Assembly: GCF_001908235.1 (NCBI RefSeq)
Contig: NZ_LGHK01000118.1
Location: forward strand, 1 to 53,910
Direction of reading: 5' to 3'
Origin: Bradyrhizobium sp. NAS96.2
GTDB lineage: Bacteria; Pseudomonadota; Alphaproteobacteria; Rhizobiales; Xanthobacteraceae
Length of the DNA: 53,910 nucleotides
In this document: positions 14,015 to 21,455 of the stretch, piece after piece
Position numbering within the stretch: the first letter of the stretch is position 1
Layout: each line of letters starts with the position of its first letter
The notes under the pieces: model-generated
What the model was told of the DNA's origin: nothing
Databases searched by the model: none
The model's input: the letters and a program-made list of their open reading frames with translations, nothing else
Made by a program: the position numbers and the translations under genes

Positions 14015-14038
14015 ATTTGGGGGGTGACAGCCCCAAAT
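14015..14038. promoter_or_regulatory. perfect inverted repeat across the -35 of the aro leader promoter
   Basis: ATTTGGGG (14015-14022) and CCCCAAAT (14031-14038) are perfect 8-bp arms around an 8-bp centre that contains the -35 hexamer. This may be an operator for a repressor of the DAHP synthase transcript, or part of a terminator of the upstream HdeD gene; no U tract follows, which favours an operator. Confidence 0.45.
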
Positions 14039-14052
14039 CCCTGGGCTATAGA
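14024..14052 (+). promoter_or_regulatory. promoter of the aromatic leader and DAHP synthase transcript
   Basis: GTGACA (14024-14029) and TATAGA (14047-14052) are separated by exactly 17 bases. Transcription should begin about 14058-14061, at or next to the leader-peptide ATG (14061), so the transcript would be practically leaderless. The trpL transcript of Sinorhizobium meliloti is known to start the same way. Confidence 0.75.
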
Positions 14053-14060
14053 GCCGCCCC

Positions 14061-14141
14061 ATGATCACCGTCGCCACCAGCTATTTTTGGTACTTTAGCT
14101 ACGACAGCTCGCTGGCGGCAGGAGGATCGCGCTCAATCTGA
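14061..14141 (+). CDS. aromatic amino acid leader peptide, 26 aa
   Basis: An ATG placed at the predicted transcription start opens a 26-codon frame whose middle reads Ser-Tyr-Phe-Trp-Tyr-Phe-Ser-Tyr (codons 7-14): three Tyr, two Phe and one Trp in eight codons. It ends at TGA 14139-14141, 85 bases before the DAHP synthase start. This is the composition expected of a leader peptide whose translation senses charged tRNA-Phe, tRNA-Tyr and tRNA-Trp. It is shorter than usual gene-finder limits. Confidence 0.85.
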   Translation: MITVATSYFWYFSYDSSLAAGGSRSI

Positions 14142-14191
14142 AGAATTGCAGCAAACGTCCAAAACAAGCCGCCAGACCTGGCGGCTTTTTT
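14073..14191 (+). promoter_or_regulatory. ribosome-mediated attenuator with alternative hairpins
   Basis: Four pairing segments can be read. Segment 1 is GCCACCAGC (14073-14081), just before the aromatic codons. Segment 2 is GCTGGCGGC (14111-14119) and pairs with segment 1 with one mismatch. Segment 3 is GCCGCCAG (14168-14175) and pairs perfectly with CTGGCGGC of segment 2. Segment 4 is TGGCGGCTT (14179-14187) and pairs with segment 3 to make the terminator. Ribosome stalling at Tyr/Phe/Trp codons would cover segment 1, free 2:3 pairing and allow read-through into the DAHP synthase gene. With enough aromatic amino acids 1:2 and 3:4 form and transcription ends. Confidence 0.85.
14166..14191 (+). 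terminator. attenuator terminator
   Basis: AAGCCGCCA (14166-14174) and TGGCGGCTT (14179-14187) form a perfect 9-bp stem with loop GACC. The run of six T starts inside the stem end and extends to 14191. Premature termination here would leave an RNA of about 130 bases. Confidence 0.9.
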
Positions 14192-14226
14192 GTGCCGGCA
14201 GGTCCGAAAATCCAAAGGAGCCAGCC

Positions 14227-15312
14227 GTGTTGAGTACGACAGACGATCTTCGCATCAAGGAATTGAAGGAACTGAGTACGCCCGAAGAGGTGATGCGGGA
14301 GGTCCCGCGCACCCTGACGGCGACCCGCGTCGTGATGGGCGCCCGCAACGCCATCCACGCGATCCTCAATGGCACCGATGACCGCCTGCTGGTCGTCGTC
14401 GGCCCCTGCTCCATCCACGATCCCGCGGCGGCCGTCGATTATGCCGAGCGTCTCGCCGGCCTGCGCGAACAGCTCGCCGACCGCCTCGAGATCGTGATGC
14501 GGGTCTATTTCGAGAAGCCGCGCACCACCGTCGGCTGGAAGGGGCTGATCAACGATCCCGATCTCGATAACAGCTTCGACATCAACAAGGGCCTGCGGCT
14601 TGCCCGCAACGTGCTGTCGGCCGTGAACAATCTCGGCTTGCCGGCCGGCACCGAATTCCTCGACATGACGACGCCGCAATACATCGCCGATCTGGTCTCG
14701 TGGGCTGCGATCGGCGCCCGCACCACCGAGAGCCAGATCCATCGCGAGCTGGCGTCCGGCCTGTCCTGCCCGGTCGGCTTCAAGAACAGCACCGACGGTG
14801 GCGTGCGGATCGCGGCGGATGCGGTGAAGTCGGCGTCGCACCCACATCATTTCATGGCGGTCACCAAGGGCGGCCGCTCGGCGATCGCCGCGACCAGCGG
14901 CAACGAGGACTGCCACGTCATCCTGCGCGGCGGGCGGGTGCCGAACTATGATGCAGCGAGCGTCGATGCCGCCGCCGCCGAGCTCGGCCGCGCCGGTGTC
15001 GCAGCGCGGCTGATGATCGACACCAGCCACGCCAACAGCAGCAAGAAGCCGGAGAACCAGCCGGCGGTTGCCACCGACATCGCACAGCAGGTCGCGAGCG
15101 GTGAACAGCGCATCATCGGCGTGATGATCGAGAGCAACCTTGTCGCGGGACGCCAGGACGTCGTGCCGGGCAAGCCGCTGACCTACGGCCAGAGCATCAC
15201 GGACGGTTGCATCGACCTCGCGACGACGGCTGACGTCTTGAAGCAGCTGGCCGATGCCGTCGACGCACGACGCAACGTGCGGCGTGACGGCCTGCAGGAG
15301 CGCTCGGCCTGA
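14227..15312 (+). CDS. aroG: class I DAHP synthase (3-deoxy-7-phosphoheptulonate synthase), 361 aa
   Basis: Condenses phosphoenolpyruvate and erythrose 4-phosphate, the first step of the shikimate pathway. The GTG start at 14227 has AAGGAG 8 bases upstream. Conserved blocks are VVVGPCSIHDP (around residue 58), MRVYFEKPRTTVGWKGLINDP (substrate binding), CPVGFKNSTDGG, and a C-terminal half with HVILRGG and DTSHANSSKKPENQ. It is of the short AroF/AroG/AroH type (class I alpha), near the usual 350-360 residues; which of the three symbols fits best cannot be said. Expression is placed under an attenuator sensing Phe, Tyr and Trp codons immediately upstream. Members of this family are also feedback-inhibited by one aromatic amino acid. 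Confidence 0.93.
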   Translation: MLSTTDDLRIKELKELSTPEEVMREVPRTLTATRVVMGARNAIHAILNGTDDRLLVVVGPCSIHDPAAAVDYAERLAGLREQLADRLEIVMRVYFEKPRTTVGWKGLINDPDLDNSFDINKGLRLARNVLSAVNNLGLPAGTEFLDMTTPQYIADLVSWAAIGARTTESQIHRELASGLSCPVGFKNSTDGGVRIAADAVKSASHPHHFMAVTKGGRSAIAATSGNEDCHVILRGGRVPNYDAASVDAAAAELGRAGVAARLMIDTSHANSSKKPENQPAVATDIAQQVASGEQRIIGVMIESNLVAGRQDVVPGKPLTYGQSITDGCIDLATTADVLKQLADAVDARRNVRRDGLQERSA

Positions 15313-15336
15313 CGCGGCCGAACGGATTGAGCGTTG

Positions 15337-15371
15337 CCGGCGGGGCGAATATCGCGCTCCGCCGGTTTCTT
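15337..15371 (+). terminator. likely terminator after the DAHP synthase gene
   Basis: CCGGCGG (15337-15343) and CCGCCGG (15359-15365) form a stem strengthened by an inner GCG/CGC, followed by TTTCTT. It lies 25 bases beyond the stop codon and could also serve the convergent gene ending at 15379. Confidence 0.55.
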
Positions 15372-15378
15372 CCGTGGC

Positions 15379-15642
15379 CTAGCAGCCGCGGCAGATGCTC
15401 TTGATCTTCTTGTCGAGCGCAGCGTCTTCCTTGTTGGCCTGGCTGTTCGGATCGCTGATGTTCTTTTCGTTGCCAACGTCGCCGCGGCGCGGCTGACGAT
15501 GTCCAACCGGCGCTTCCGGCACCCCCGAATTCTTCTGCATGGAGGACGATCCGCCCTGCTGCGCCAAGGCCAGGGACGTTCCAAGCTGGGGCGCTCCGAC
15601 CGCAACAATCATCAGAGCCATCAACAAAACAGTCTTCCGCAT
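15379..15642 (-). CDS. small exported protein, 87 aa
   Basis: The start ATG 15642 has a GGAGAGGCGAG site. Residues 1-28 (MRKTVLLMALMIVAVGAPQL, then GTSLALAQQG) are a signal peptide with likely cleavage after ALA. The mature part is short, polar and disordered-looking, with a lysine-rich helix and a conserved-looking C-terminal ICRGC. No function recognised. It lies after epmB and the small membrane protein in the same direction but 22 bases beyond, so it could share their transcript. Confidence 0.7.
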   Translation of the reverse strand: MRKTVLLMALMIVAVGAPQLGTSLALAQQGGSSSMQKNSGVPEAPVGHRQPRRGDVGNEKNISDPNSQANKEDAALDKKIKSICRGC

Positions 15643-15664
15643 CTCGCCTCTCCGCTTCTCAACC

Positions 15665-15877
15665 CTATTGCGCCCGTTCCGGCACCTCGACGCTAGCACA
15701 GTTGCGTCGTCCCTGCGCTGCGCAATCCTGGACATTCCGTATATCGGCTATGGCGCCAAGGAGCCAGATTCCGGCGGCGACCAGCACCACAAAGAAGCCG
15801 AACATCACAGCATTTTCGATGCTGCGGTTGCCCTCGTCCTCGGGCGGCTGCTGCCGTCCGTCCCCGGCCCCGCCCAT
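15665..15877 (-). CDS. small membrane protein downstream of epmB, 70 aa
   Basis: ATG 15877 starts 7 bases after the epmB stop. The N-terminal 22 residues are polar, then IENAVMFGFFVVLVAAGIWLLGA forms a single membrane helix, and the C-terminus carries two cysteines (VQDCAAQGRRNCASV). The longer open frame starting at 16066 is read through epmB and is not supported. It is probably cotranscribed with epmA-epmB; any link to EF-P modification is only positional. Confidence 0.6.
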   Translation of the reverse strand: MGGAGDGRQQPPEDEGNRSIENAVMFGFFVVLVAAGIWLLGAIADIRNVQDCAAQGRRNCASVEVPERAQ

Positions 15878-15884
15878 CGCCGGC

Positions 15885-16976
15885 TCACGATTGCGGCGGA
15901 TAAGTATGAACGTCCCCGCAATAATCGACGATACGGTACCGCCGTTCCACGGAATCTTCACGATCGCGGGAAACCGGCTGCGACAAATAGGTCGGGCCGA
16001 TCGGCGCCTTGCCGTAGCCGCCGGGGATGTCGAGCACATAGTCCGGCTGGCACAGTCCGGAGACACGCCCGCGCAACGCCCGTGTCAACTCCTGCCCGGC
16101 TTCAATTGTGGTGCGCAAATGCGCGGTGCCGGGCGCAAGGTCGCCGTGATGCAGGTAGTAGGGCTTGATCCGGCACTCGACGAAGGCGCGCATCAGCGCG
16201 GTGAGCGTCGCGACATCGTCGTTGACGCCGCGCAGCAAGACCGACTGGCTCACCAATGGAATGCCGGCGTCGGCAAGGCGAGCGCACGCCGCGCGGGCAT
16301 TGGCGCCCAATTCGCGCGGATGGTTGGCGTGGATGGCAATCCAGGTCGCAGCCCCCTCGACCCGCAGCGCCGCGATCATCTCGGGACTGATGCGTCCGGG
16401 ATCGGCGATCGGAACACGGGTGTGGAGGCGGATGATCTTGACATGATCGATGCCGGCGAGATCGGCCATGATCTCGGTCAGCCTGCGCGGCGACAGCATC
16501 AACGGATCGCCGCCGGTCAGGATGACCTCCCATATCTCCGGATGGCTCCTGATGTAATCGAGCCCCGCGCGGTAGGCGTCGTCCGACAACGCCGAGGCCT
16601 TTCCCGGCCCGACCATTTCGCGCCGGAAACAGAACCGGCAATAGACCGCGCAGACATGGACCAGCTTGAACAACACCCGGTCCGGATAGCGATGCACGAT
16701 CCCGGCGACCGGCGAATGTGCGTCGTCGCCGATCGGATCGGCGTTCTCGCCGGGCTGCTCGACGAGTTCGTCGGCGCTCGGGATGAACTGCCGCGCGATC
16801 GGGTCGGCGGGATCGGCCGGGTCGATCAGTGCAACGAGCTCCGGCGTCACCGCGACGGCGTAGCGCGCCGCCACCTGTTCGAGCTCGGCAAGAGCATCGA
16901 CCGGCGCGAGGCCGGCATCGATCAGCTCGCGCGGCTGGCGCAGCGTCGCCGCCAGTTTCGGATCGATCCTGTTCAT
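15885..16976 (-). CDS. epmB: EF-P beta-lysylation protein EpmB (lysine 2,3-aminomutase family radical SAM), 363 aa
   Basis: A radical SAM enzyme with the CxxxCxxC cluster at Cys109, Cys113 and Cys116 (CAVYCRFCFRRE). It is followed by the SAM-binding GGDP motif in EVILTGGDPLML and the PLP region of lysine 2,3-aminomutases (QSVLLRGVNDD, KPYYLHHGDLAPGTAHLRT). At 363 residues it is of the short EpmB kind rather than the longer KamA. It isomerises (S)-alpha-lysine to (R)-beta-lysine for attachment to EF-P. Its ATG overlaps the epmA stop (16973-16976), and efp lies divergently upstream, so the whole module is in one place. Confidence 0.92.
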   Translation of the reverse strand: MNRIDPKLAATLRQPRELIDAGLAPVDALAELEQVAARYAVAVTPELVALIDPADPADPIARQFIPSADELVEQPGENADPIGDDAHSPVAGIVHRYPDRVLFKLVHVCAVYCRFCFRREMVGPGKASALSDDAYRAGLDYIRSHPEIWEVILTGGDPLMLSPRRLTEIMADLAGIDHVKIIRLHTRVPIADPGRISPEMIAALRVEGAATWIAIHANHPRELGANARAACARLADAGIPLVSQSVLLRGVNDDVATLTALMRAFVECRIKPYYLHHGDLAPGTAHLRTTIEAGQELTRALRGRVSGLCQPDYVLDIPGGYGKAPIGPTYLSQPVSRDREDSVERRYRIVDYCGDVHTYPPQS

Positions 16977-18025
16977 GGCTCTCCTGCAGGCGGCATCCAG
17001 ACCACCTGATCAATTCGTGGCGCGCCGCTCGCCAGCATCACCAGCCGGTCGAAGCCGAGCGCGACGCCGCTGGCTTCCGGCATCTGGCCGACCGCGGCAA
17101 GGAAATCGTCGTCGAGCGGATAACGCTCGCCGTAACGGCGGGCCTTCTCGTCCATCGCTGCGGTAAAACGATGGCGCTGCTCGGCCGCATCGGTCAACTC
17201 GCCAAAGCCGTTGGCGAGCTCGACCCCGCAGGCATAGACCTCGAAGCGCTCGGCGACGCGTGGCTCGCCCGCCTTGGTGCGCGCCAGCGCGGCCTCGGGC
17301 GACGGGTATTCGAACAGCACCGTCAGGCGGCCCTGTCCGAGATTGGGCTCGACATGCTCGACCAGCACCTTGCTGAAAATGTCCGACCAGGTGTCGTCAT
17401 CGGCGATCCGCACCCGTTCGCGCGCGGCTGACGCCAGCGCCTCGCGGTCGCCCTCGCCGCCCGAGATCGTCGCCAGCAGATCGATGCCGGCGAAGCGCTC
17501 GAAGCCGCTCGCGACGGTCAGCAGCTCCGGCTCGGCAAAGGGATCGGCCATCTTGCCGCGGAATGAAAACCGCCCGATCCCGGTCGCCTGCGCCGCATGG
17601 GCGATCACGACGATGGTGTCGGCCATGATGGCGTCATAGCCGGCATTGGCGCGGTACCATTCCAGCATGGTGAATTCGGGCAGATGCAGATCGCCGCGCT
17701 CGCGATCGCGGAACACCCGCGCGAACTCGTAGATCTTCGGCTCGCCGGCGGCGAGCAGCTTCTTGCAGGCGAATTCCGGAGAGGTGCGCAGATAGCGCGT
17801 TGCCCGCGAGCCATCGGCCTGCCTGAGCTCGGTCCGCGGGGCGTGCAGATGCGTCTCGTTGCCGGGCGAGATCTGCAGGACGGCGGTCTCGACCTCGACA
17901 AATCCCTGCTCCTCGAACCATGCCCGGAGCGCGCGCGTGATCGCGGTCCGCGCCTGCAGGAACGGCCTGCGGTCGGCGTAGCGCTGCGGCGTCCACCACG
18001 GTGAGGTCTGGTGCGGTCCGGTCAT
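16973..18025 (-). CDS. epmA: EF-P lysyltransferase EpmA (GenX/PoxA), 350 aa
   Basis: A class II lysyl-tRNA synthetase paralogue without the N-terminal anticodon-binding domain. Class II motifs are visible: motif 2 FARVFRDRERGDLHLPEFTMLEWY and motif 3 GVALGFDRLVMLASG. EpmA adds (R)-beta-lysine to a conserved lysine of EF-P, easing translation of proline-rich stretches. The ATG at 18025 (MTGPHQTSPWW) is preferred to the frame start at 18073. It forms a two- or three-gene operon with epmB through an ATGA overlap. Confidence 0.93.
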   Translation of the reverse strand: MTGPHQTSPWWTPQRYADRRPFLQARTAITRALRAWFEEQGFVEVETAVLQISPGNETHLHAPRTELRQADGSRATRYLRTSPEFACKKLLAAGEPKIYEFARVFRDRERGDLHLPEFTMLEWYRANAGYDAIMADTIVVIAHAAQATGIGRFSFRGKMADPFAEPELLTVASGFERFAGIDLLATISGGEGDREALASAARERVRIADDDTWSDIFSKVLVEHVEPNLGQGRLTVLFEYPSPEAALARTKAGEPRVAERFEVYACGVELANGFGELTDAAEQRHRFTAAMDEKARRYGERYPLDDDFLAAVGQMPEASGVALGFDRLVMLASGAPRIDQVVWMPPAGEP

Positions 18026-18401
18026 GTCAGCCCGGCCTCCGGCACCGTCGAAGCGGCATGAAGCACCCTGCATGTCCGCTCAAGAAACGGGCGCAAGCTA
18101 TTGATATTGAAAGCATTGACGGCCAGCATGAATGCTCGATCCCGGACAGGCGCAGCGACGCGTGCTCCTTCATGTCGAAAGACACCCGCGTTGTCCATCT
18201 GGCGTGACCCGCGAGCCCGGCGATCCCGCCGCGAAACCCGCCCGATCGCCCCTGAATAGGCGTTCGCAATCGGCCGAAAACGGCCGCAAAAGACTGGCAT
18301 CTCAGGGACAAATCAGTATGTTGCAGCCCGAAATCGCCGCCACGGCCGAGGGGCTGCCGGTCCGGTTTGCGCCCCCTGTTCTCAAATTCAGGAAAACACC
18401 T
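18026..18401. other. 376-base divergent region between epmA and efp
   Basis: Both promoters should lie here, but I found no convincing -35/-10 pair. An in-frame ATG at 18318 lies upstream of efp, but family length argues against its use. No repeats or small genes seen. Confidence 0.5.
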
Positions 18402-18968
18402 TTGAAAGTCATCGCCAGTTCCATCCGCAAGGGCAACATCATCGAGCAGGATGGCAAGCTCTATGTGGTCCTCTCCGCCGAAAACATCCATCCCGGCAAG
18501 GGCACCCCGGTCAGCCAGATCGAAATGCGCCGCATCGGCGACGGCGTGAAGGTCTCGGAACGCTACAAGACCACCGACCAGGTCGAGAAGGCCACCGTTG
18601 AGGACCACAACTACAACTACCTCTATGAGGACGGCGACGGCTTCCACTTCATGAACAACGACAACTACGATCAGGTCCAGGTCTCCAAGGAGATCGTCGG
18701 TTCGTCTGCGCCGTATTTGCAGGAGAACATGACCGTGAAGCTGTCGATGCACGATGGCAATCCGGTCGCGATCCAGCTGCCGCAGCGCGTGACGCTGGAA
18801 GTGGTGGAGACCGAGCCTGTGACCAAGGGCCAGACCGCCTCGTCGTCGTACAAGCCGGCCGTGCTGTCGAACGGCATCCGCACCGGCGTGCCGCCGCATG
18901 TTTCCACCGGCACCCGCATCGTTGTCATGACCGAGGACGGTTCCTACGTCGAACGCGCCAAGGATTGA
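18402..18968 (+). CDS. efp: elongation factor P, 188 aa
   Basis: Binds the ribosome between P and E sites and rescues stalling at polyproline. The start is a TTG at 18402 with AGGA upstream; it gives MKVIASSIRKGN and a length of 188 residues, the standard size, whereas upstream in-frame starts would add sequence foreign to the family. KOW-like domain I carries Lys33 in HPGKGTP, the site that EpmA would modify. The two OB domains follow, ending in the conserved VMTEDGSYVERAKD. epmA and epmB are divergent neighbours, so modification by beta-lysine is expected. Confidence 0.95.
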   Translation: MKVIASSIRKGNIIEQDGKLYVVLSAENIHPGKGTPVSQIEMRRIGDGVKVSERYKTTDQVEKATVEDHNYNYLYEDGDGFHFMNNDNYDQVQVSKEIVGSSAPYLQENMTVKLSMHDGNPVAIQLPQRVTLEVVETEPVTKGQTASSSYKPAVLSNGIRTGVPPHVSTGTRIVVMTEDGSYVERAKD

Positions 18969-19040
18969 GCGGAAGGACTGAGCGGCAACGCGCGGTGACG
19001 TTCGTCGTGAACCATCGCTGCGCATCAGGTTGTTGTTTAA

Positions 19041-19090
19041 GCTCAAACTTTCCGGAAAACTGCTACACACTTTTCCGGAACTTGCTCTAA
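19041..19090. repeat. intergenic palindromic element
   Basis: GCTCAAACTTTCCGGAAAAC and CTTTTCCGGAACTTGCTC are imperfectly inverted around a short centre. The element resembles the TTTTCCGG-rich palindrome at 50547-50593, suggesting a dispersed repeat family. Confidence 0.5.
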
Positions 19091-19123
19091 TCTCTCGCGA
19101 TCAGACATGACCCGGGGGGTGCG

Positions 19124-20701
19124 GTGAACAGGAAGATTGTCAGCTTCATCAGTTGCTGGCTGGCAGTCCTGCTCTTGCCTCCTCCAGGCGCTCATGCCGA
19201 CGAATTCCGAACGCCTTCGATCTCGGCCATGCGGGTCGAATGGCGCGCCGTGCTCGACCAGCTTCGGCAAGAGATCGGCACCCGCCCGGCCATCACCACC
19301 AGCTTCACATTCGCCGGACAGCGCCGCGTCCCGGCCACCGATCCGCGCGCGATGCCCGCGTTGGTGCAGCTGAACGCGGTGACATCGCCGCTCTTCCCTG
19401 GCATTGCGCAGAGCCCGATCCCGGTGCTGCTGCCGTTCGACCCCGCAAGCTATCTCGATGCACGGCAGGGCGGCACAGCGGACGGCCTGCCGGTCGCACG
19501 CCACCAGGCCGATTTCCGCGCTGCCGACGTCTTCCATGCCGGCGCGTCCGGCTATGACGCAGTGTTCTCGCTCGATCCGGGCGCCGGCGACGGCATGCCG
19601 CCGCGGACGTTTGCAAAACCGGTCGAGGTGCAGATCTCGGGCTCGATCCTGGTCTACGACCTCGCCGACCGGCTCGGCGGCAAGGGCGAAGCGGTCAAGA
19701 CGCTGGCCGCGCAGTTTCCGGACCTGCGCCGCTTCATCCGCGAGGGTTATGTCCGCTACGCTTTCACCCGCTTCGGCATTCCCTACGTCGTCTCGATCCA
19801 GTGCCTCGATAGTGCACCGCGGCCGAAGCGGCTGGCGTGCCGGGAGGCCTACCCGGTCGCCGAGCGCTTCCTGAAGGCGTTGCGCATCACCGGTGGCCAG
19901 CCGTCACGGCCGCGCAGCGACACCGCCTCCGACATCTCCGAGCGGCCGATCGCGCAGTCGGCCGATTTCACCTACCGCCCGAGCGGCGACATCATCGCGG
20001 GCAGCGGCGGCCGCAGGCAGCAAGGCGGCCACGCCGACGTCACCGTCTATTCGCAGATCCGCTTTCCGCTCGCGAAGGCGCCGGCCTTCGCACATTCGCA
20101 GTCCTTTCCGAAGCGCGGGCGGGTCGACGAGTATCCCTGGCAGGACAATTTCTGCGAGGCGCGCAGCTTCGAGGTCGGCCAATGCGCCAGCGGCTTCGGC
20201 CATCAGGGCCAGGACATCAGGCCCGGCGGGTGTCCCACCGACGGCACGGACGGTTGCGACCCCAGGCGGCAGACTGTCGTCGCGGTGCGCGACAGCATCG
20301 TGATCCGCTCGGCGCAGCAGCAGGCCGTGACATTGCAGGTCAACACCCGTACCGAGCACGTTCGCTTCCGCTACATGCACATGAACCCGTCCGTGATGGA
20401 TGCGGACGGCCTGCTCAACGGACGCCGCCTCAGCGAGGGCGAAAGGATCGGTGTGGTGTCGAATTATCTCGACCATCCCAACGGCACGTCACGGCACCTG
20501 CACTTCGACGTGCAGGTGTTCACGCGCGACGGCTGGCTCTGGGTCAACCCCTACACCACGCTGGTGTCGGCCTATGAGCGGCTGATCCGCGGCCGCGGCC
20601 GCGAGATCGGACCGGAGCCCGGACCTGCGGCAGCCGTGGCGCACGCCCTGCCCGACGACGTCGTGCGCCGCATCGACACCCAGGAAGGTGGCGGCAATTA
20701 G
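19124..20701 (+). CDS. exported M23-type peptidase-like protein, 525 aa
   Basis: The GTG start at 19124 follows a GGGGGG site. Residues 1-25 (KIVSFISCWLAVLLLPPPGA) are a signal peptide. The C-terminal third resembles LytM/M23 metallopeptidases: FGHQGQDIRPG gives a His and Asp ligand, RYMHMNP the catalytic His context, and HLHFDVQV the final HxH. The N-terminal 330 residues match no family I know. Members cut peptidoglycan cross-links or act as inactive regulators of amidases. The four cysteines around GGCPTDGTDGCDP suggest disulfides in the periplasm. It is a single-gene unit. Confidence 0.75.
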   Translation: MNRKIVSFISCWLAVLLLPPPGAHADEFRTPSISAMRVEWRAVLDQLRQEIGTRPAITTSFTFAGQRRVPATDPRAMPALVQLNAVTSPLFPGIAQSPIPVLLPFDPASYLDARQGGTADGLPVARHQADFRAADVFHAGASGYDAVFSLDPGAGDGMPPRTFAKPVEVQISGSILVYDLADRLGGKGEAVKTLAAQFPDLRRFIREGYVRYAFTRFGIPYVVSIQCLDSAPRPKRLACREAYPVAERFLKALRITGGQPSRPRSDTASDISERPIAQSADFTYRPSGDIIAGSGGRRQQGGHADVTVYSQIRFPLAKAPAFAHSQSFPKRGRVDEYPWQDNFCEARSFEVGQCASGFGHQGQDIRPGGCPTDGTDGCDPRRQTVVAVRDSIVIRSAQQQAVTLQVNTRTEHVRFRYMHMNPSVMDADGLLNGRRLSEGERIGVVSNYLDHPNGTSRHLHFDVQVFTRDGWLWVNPYTTLVSAYERLIRGRGREIGPEPGPAAAVAHALPDDVVRRIDTQEGGGN

Positions 20702-20745
20702 CCGGGCGGTGCCTGCTAATCGCCTCACGACGCAGGCTATGCGGC

Positions 20746-21138
20746 TTATGTCAGTTCGCCGGTGATGAACTGTGCGCGTCCCAAGCCGAACGACCAGTCC
20801 TCATCGTCATTGATGACGAAGTTGATGACGAGGTCGCTCGGCGCGATCCCGCAGGCCGACGACAGCCGCTCGGCGAGGACGCGATAGAAATCCAGCTTCA
20901 ACGCCCTGTCGCGCGGACGGCTGGTCAGCTGCAGCATCACCAGCCTGTCCGTCCGGCCAATGCCCAATCCGGTATCGAGAGCGACGACGCGGGATCGCGG
21001 ATGAACGTGCACGACCTGATAGCGGTCGCGCTGCGGCACATGGAGGGTTTCGACCAGCACTTCGTGGGTGACATCGAGCAGCCGCTGGATCTCTGCATCG
21101 CTTCGTCCCTCGATCAAATCAAACCGCAGAAACGGCAT
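20746..21138 (-). CDS. tautomerase family protein, 130 aa
   Basis: ATG 21138 with GGAG upstream gives MPFLRFDLIEGRSDAEIQRL, placing Pro at the mature N-terminus after Met removal. This is the catalytic base of the 4-oxalocrotonate tautomerase superfamily. The length of about 130 residues fits the double-unit Tautomerase_2 and malonate-semialdehyde decarboxylase-like group. The C-terminal LVINFVINDDEDWSFG is typical for that group. Substrate unknown. The longer frame from 21243 is rejected because it would bury Pro1. Confidence 0.85.
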   Translation of the reverse strand: MPFLRFDLIEGRSDAEIQRLLDVTHEVLVETLHVPQRDRYQVVHVHPRSRVVALDTGLGIGRTDRLVMLQLTSRPRDRALKLDFYRVLAERLSSACGIAPSDLVINFVINDDEDWSFGLGRAQFITGELT

Positions 21139-21455
21139 GTTGACGGCTCCTTGCACGATCTGCCGAGGACTAAGGCTTCGGAGCAACTGCCGGCGATCAG
21201 TTGCCCCCGCATAGCGGGACCGGCCGGAGTGGAGCTGATCCAATCCGCGTCAGTTTCAGCGTTTCGAAATGTCACGTGTGATCGCGGCTCTCGGCTCTGC
21301 CCATCAGGCGAACCGGACCGCTCTCTTCCGACTTGCCGCGTTGAAGCATGCCGCCGGGTAGAGGGATAATGATTATGTGAGATGGCAGTGATCTGAATCC
21401 CAGATCACACCTCGTCGAAGCGGCGGAAGGAGTCCCGGATGGTCAGCGCATCCGC
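21139..21455. other. 317-base intergenic region
   Basis: Between the tautomerase and chorismate mutase genes. It holds one hairpin, GTGATCTG (21388-21395) with CAGATCAC (21401-21408), but no U run, so it is not a convincing terminator. No gene seen. Confidence 0.5.

Noticed and set aside
18132..18401. upstream extension of elongation factor P, including an ATG at 18318
   Set aside because: Family length and the conserved start of domain I match only the TTG at 18402.
21388..21408. 8-bp hairpin as a terminator of the chorismate mutase gene
   Set aside because: No U run follows on either strand.
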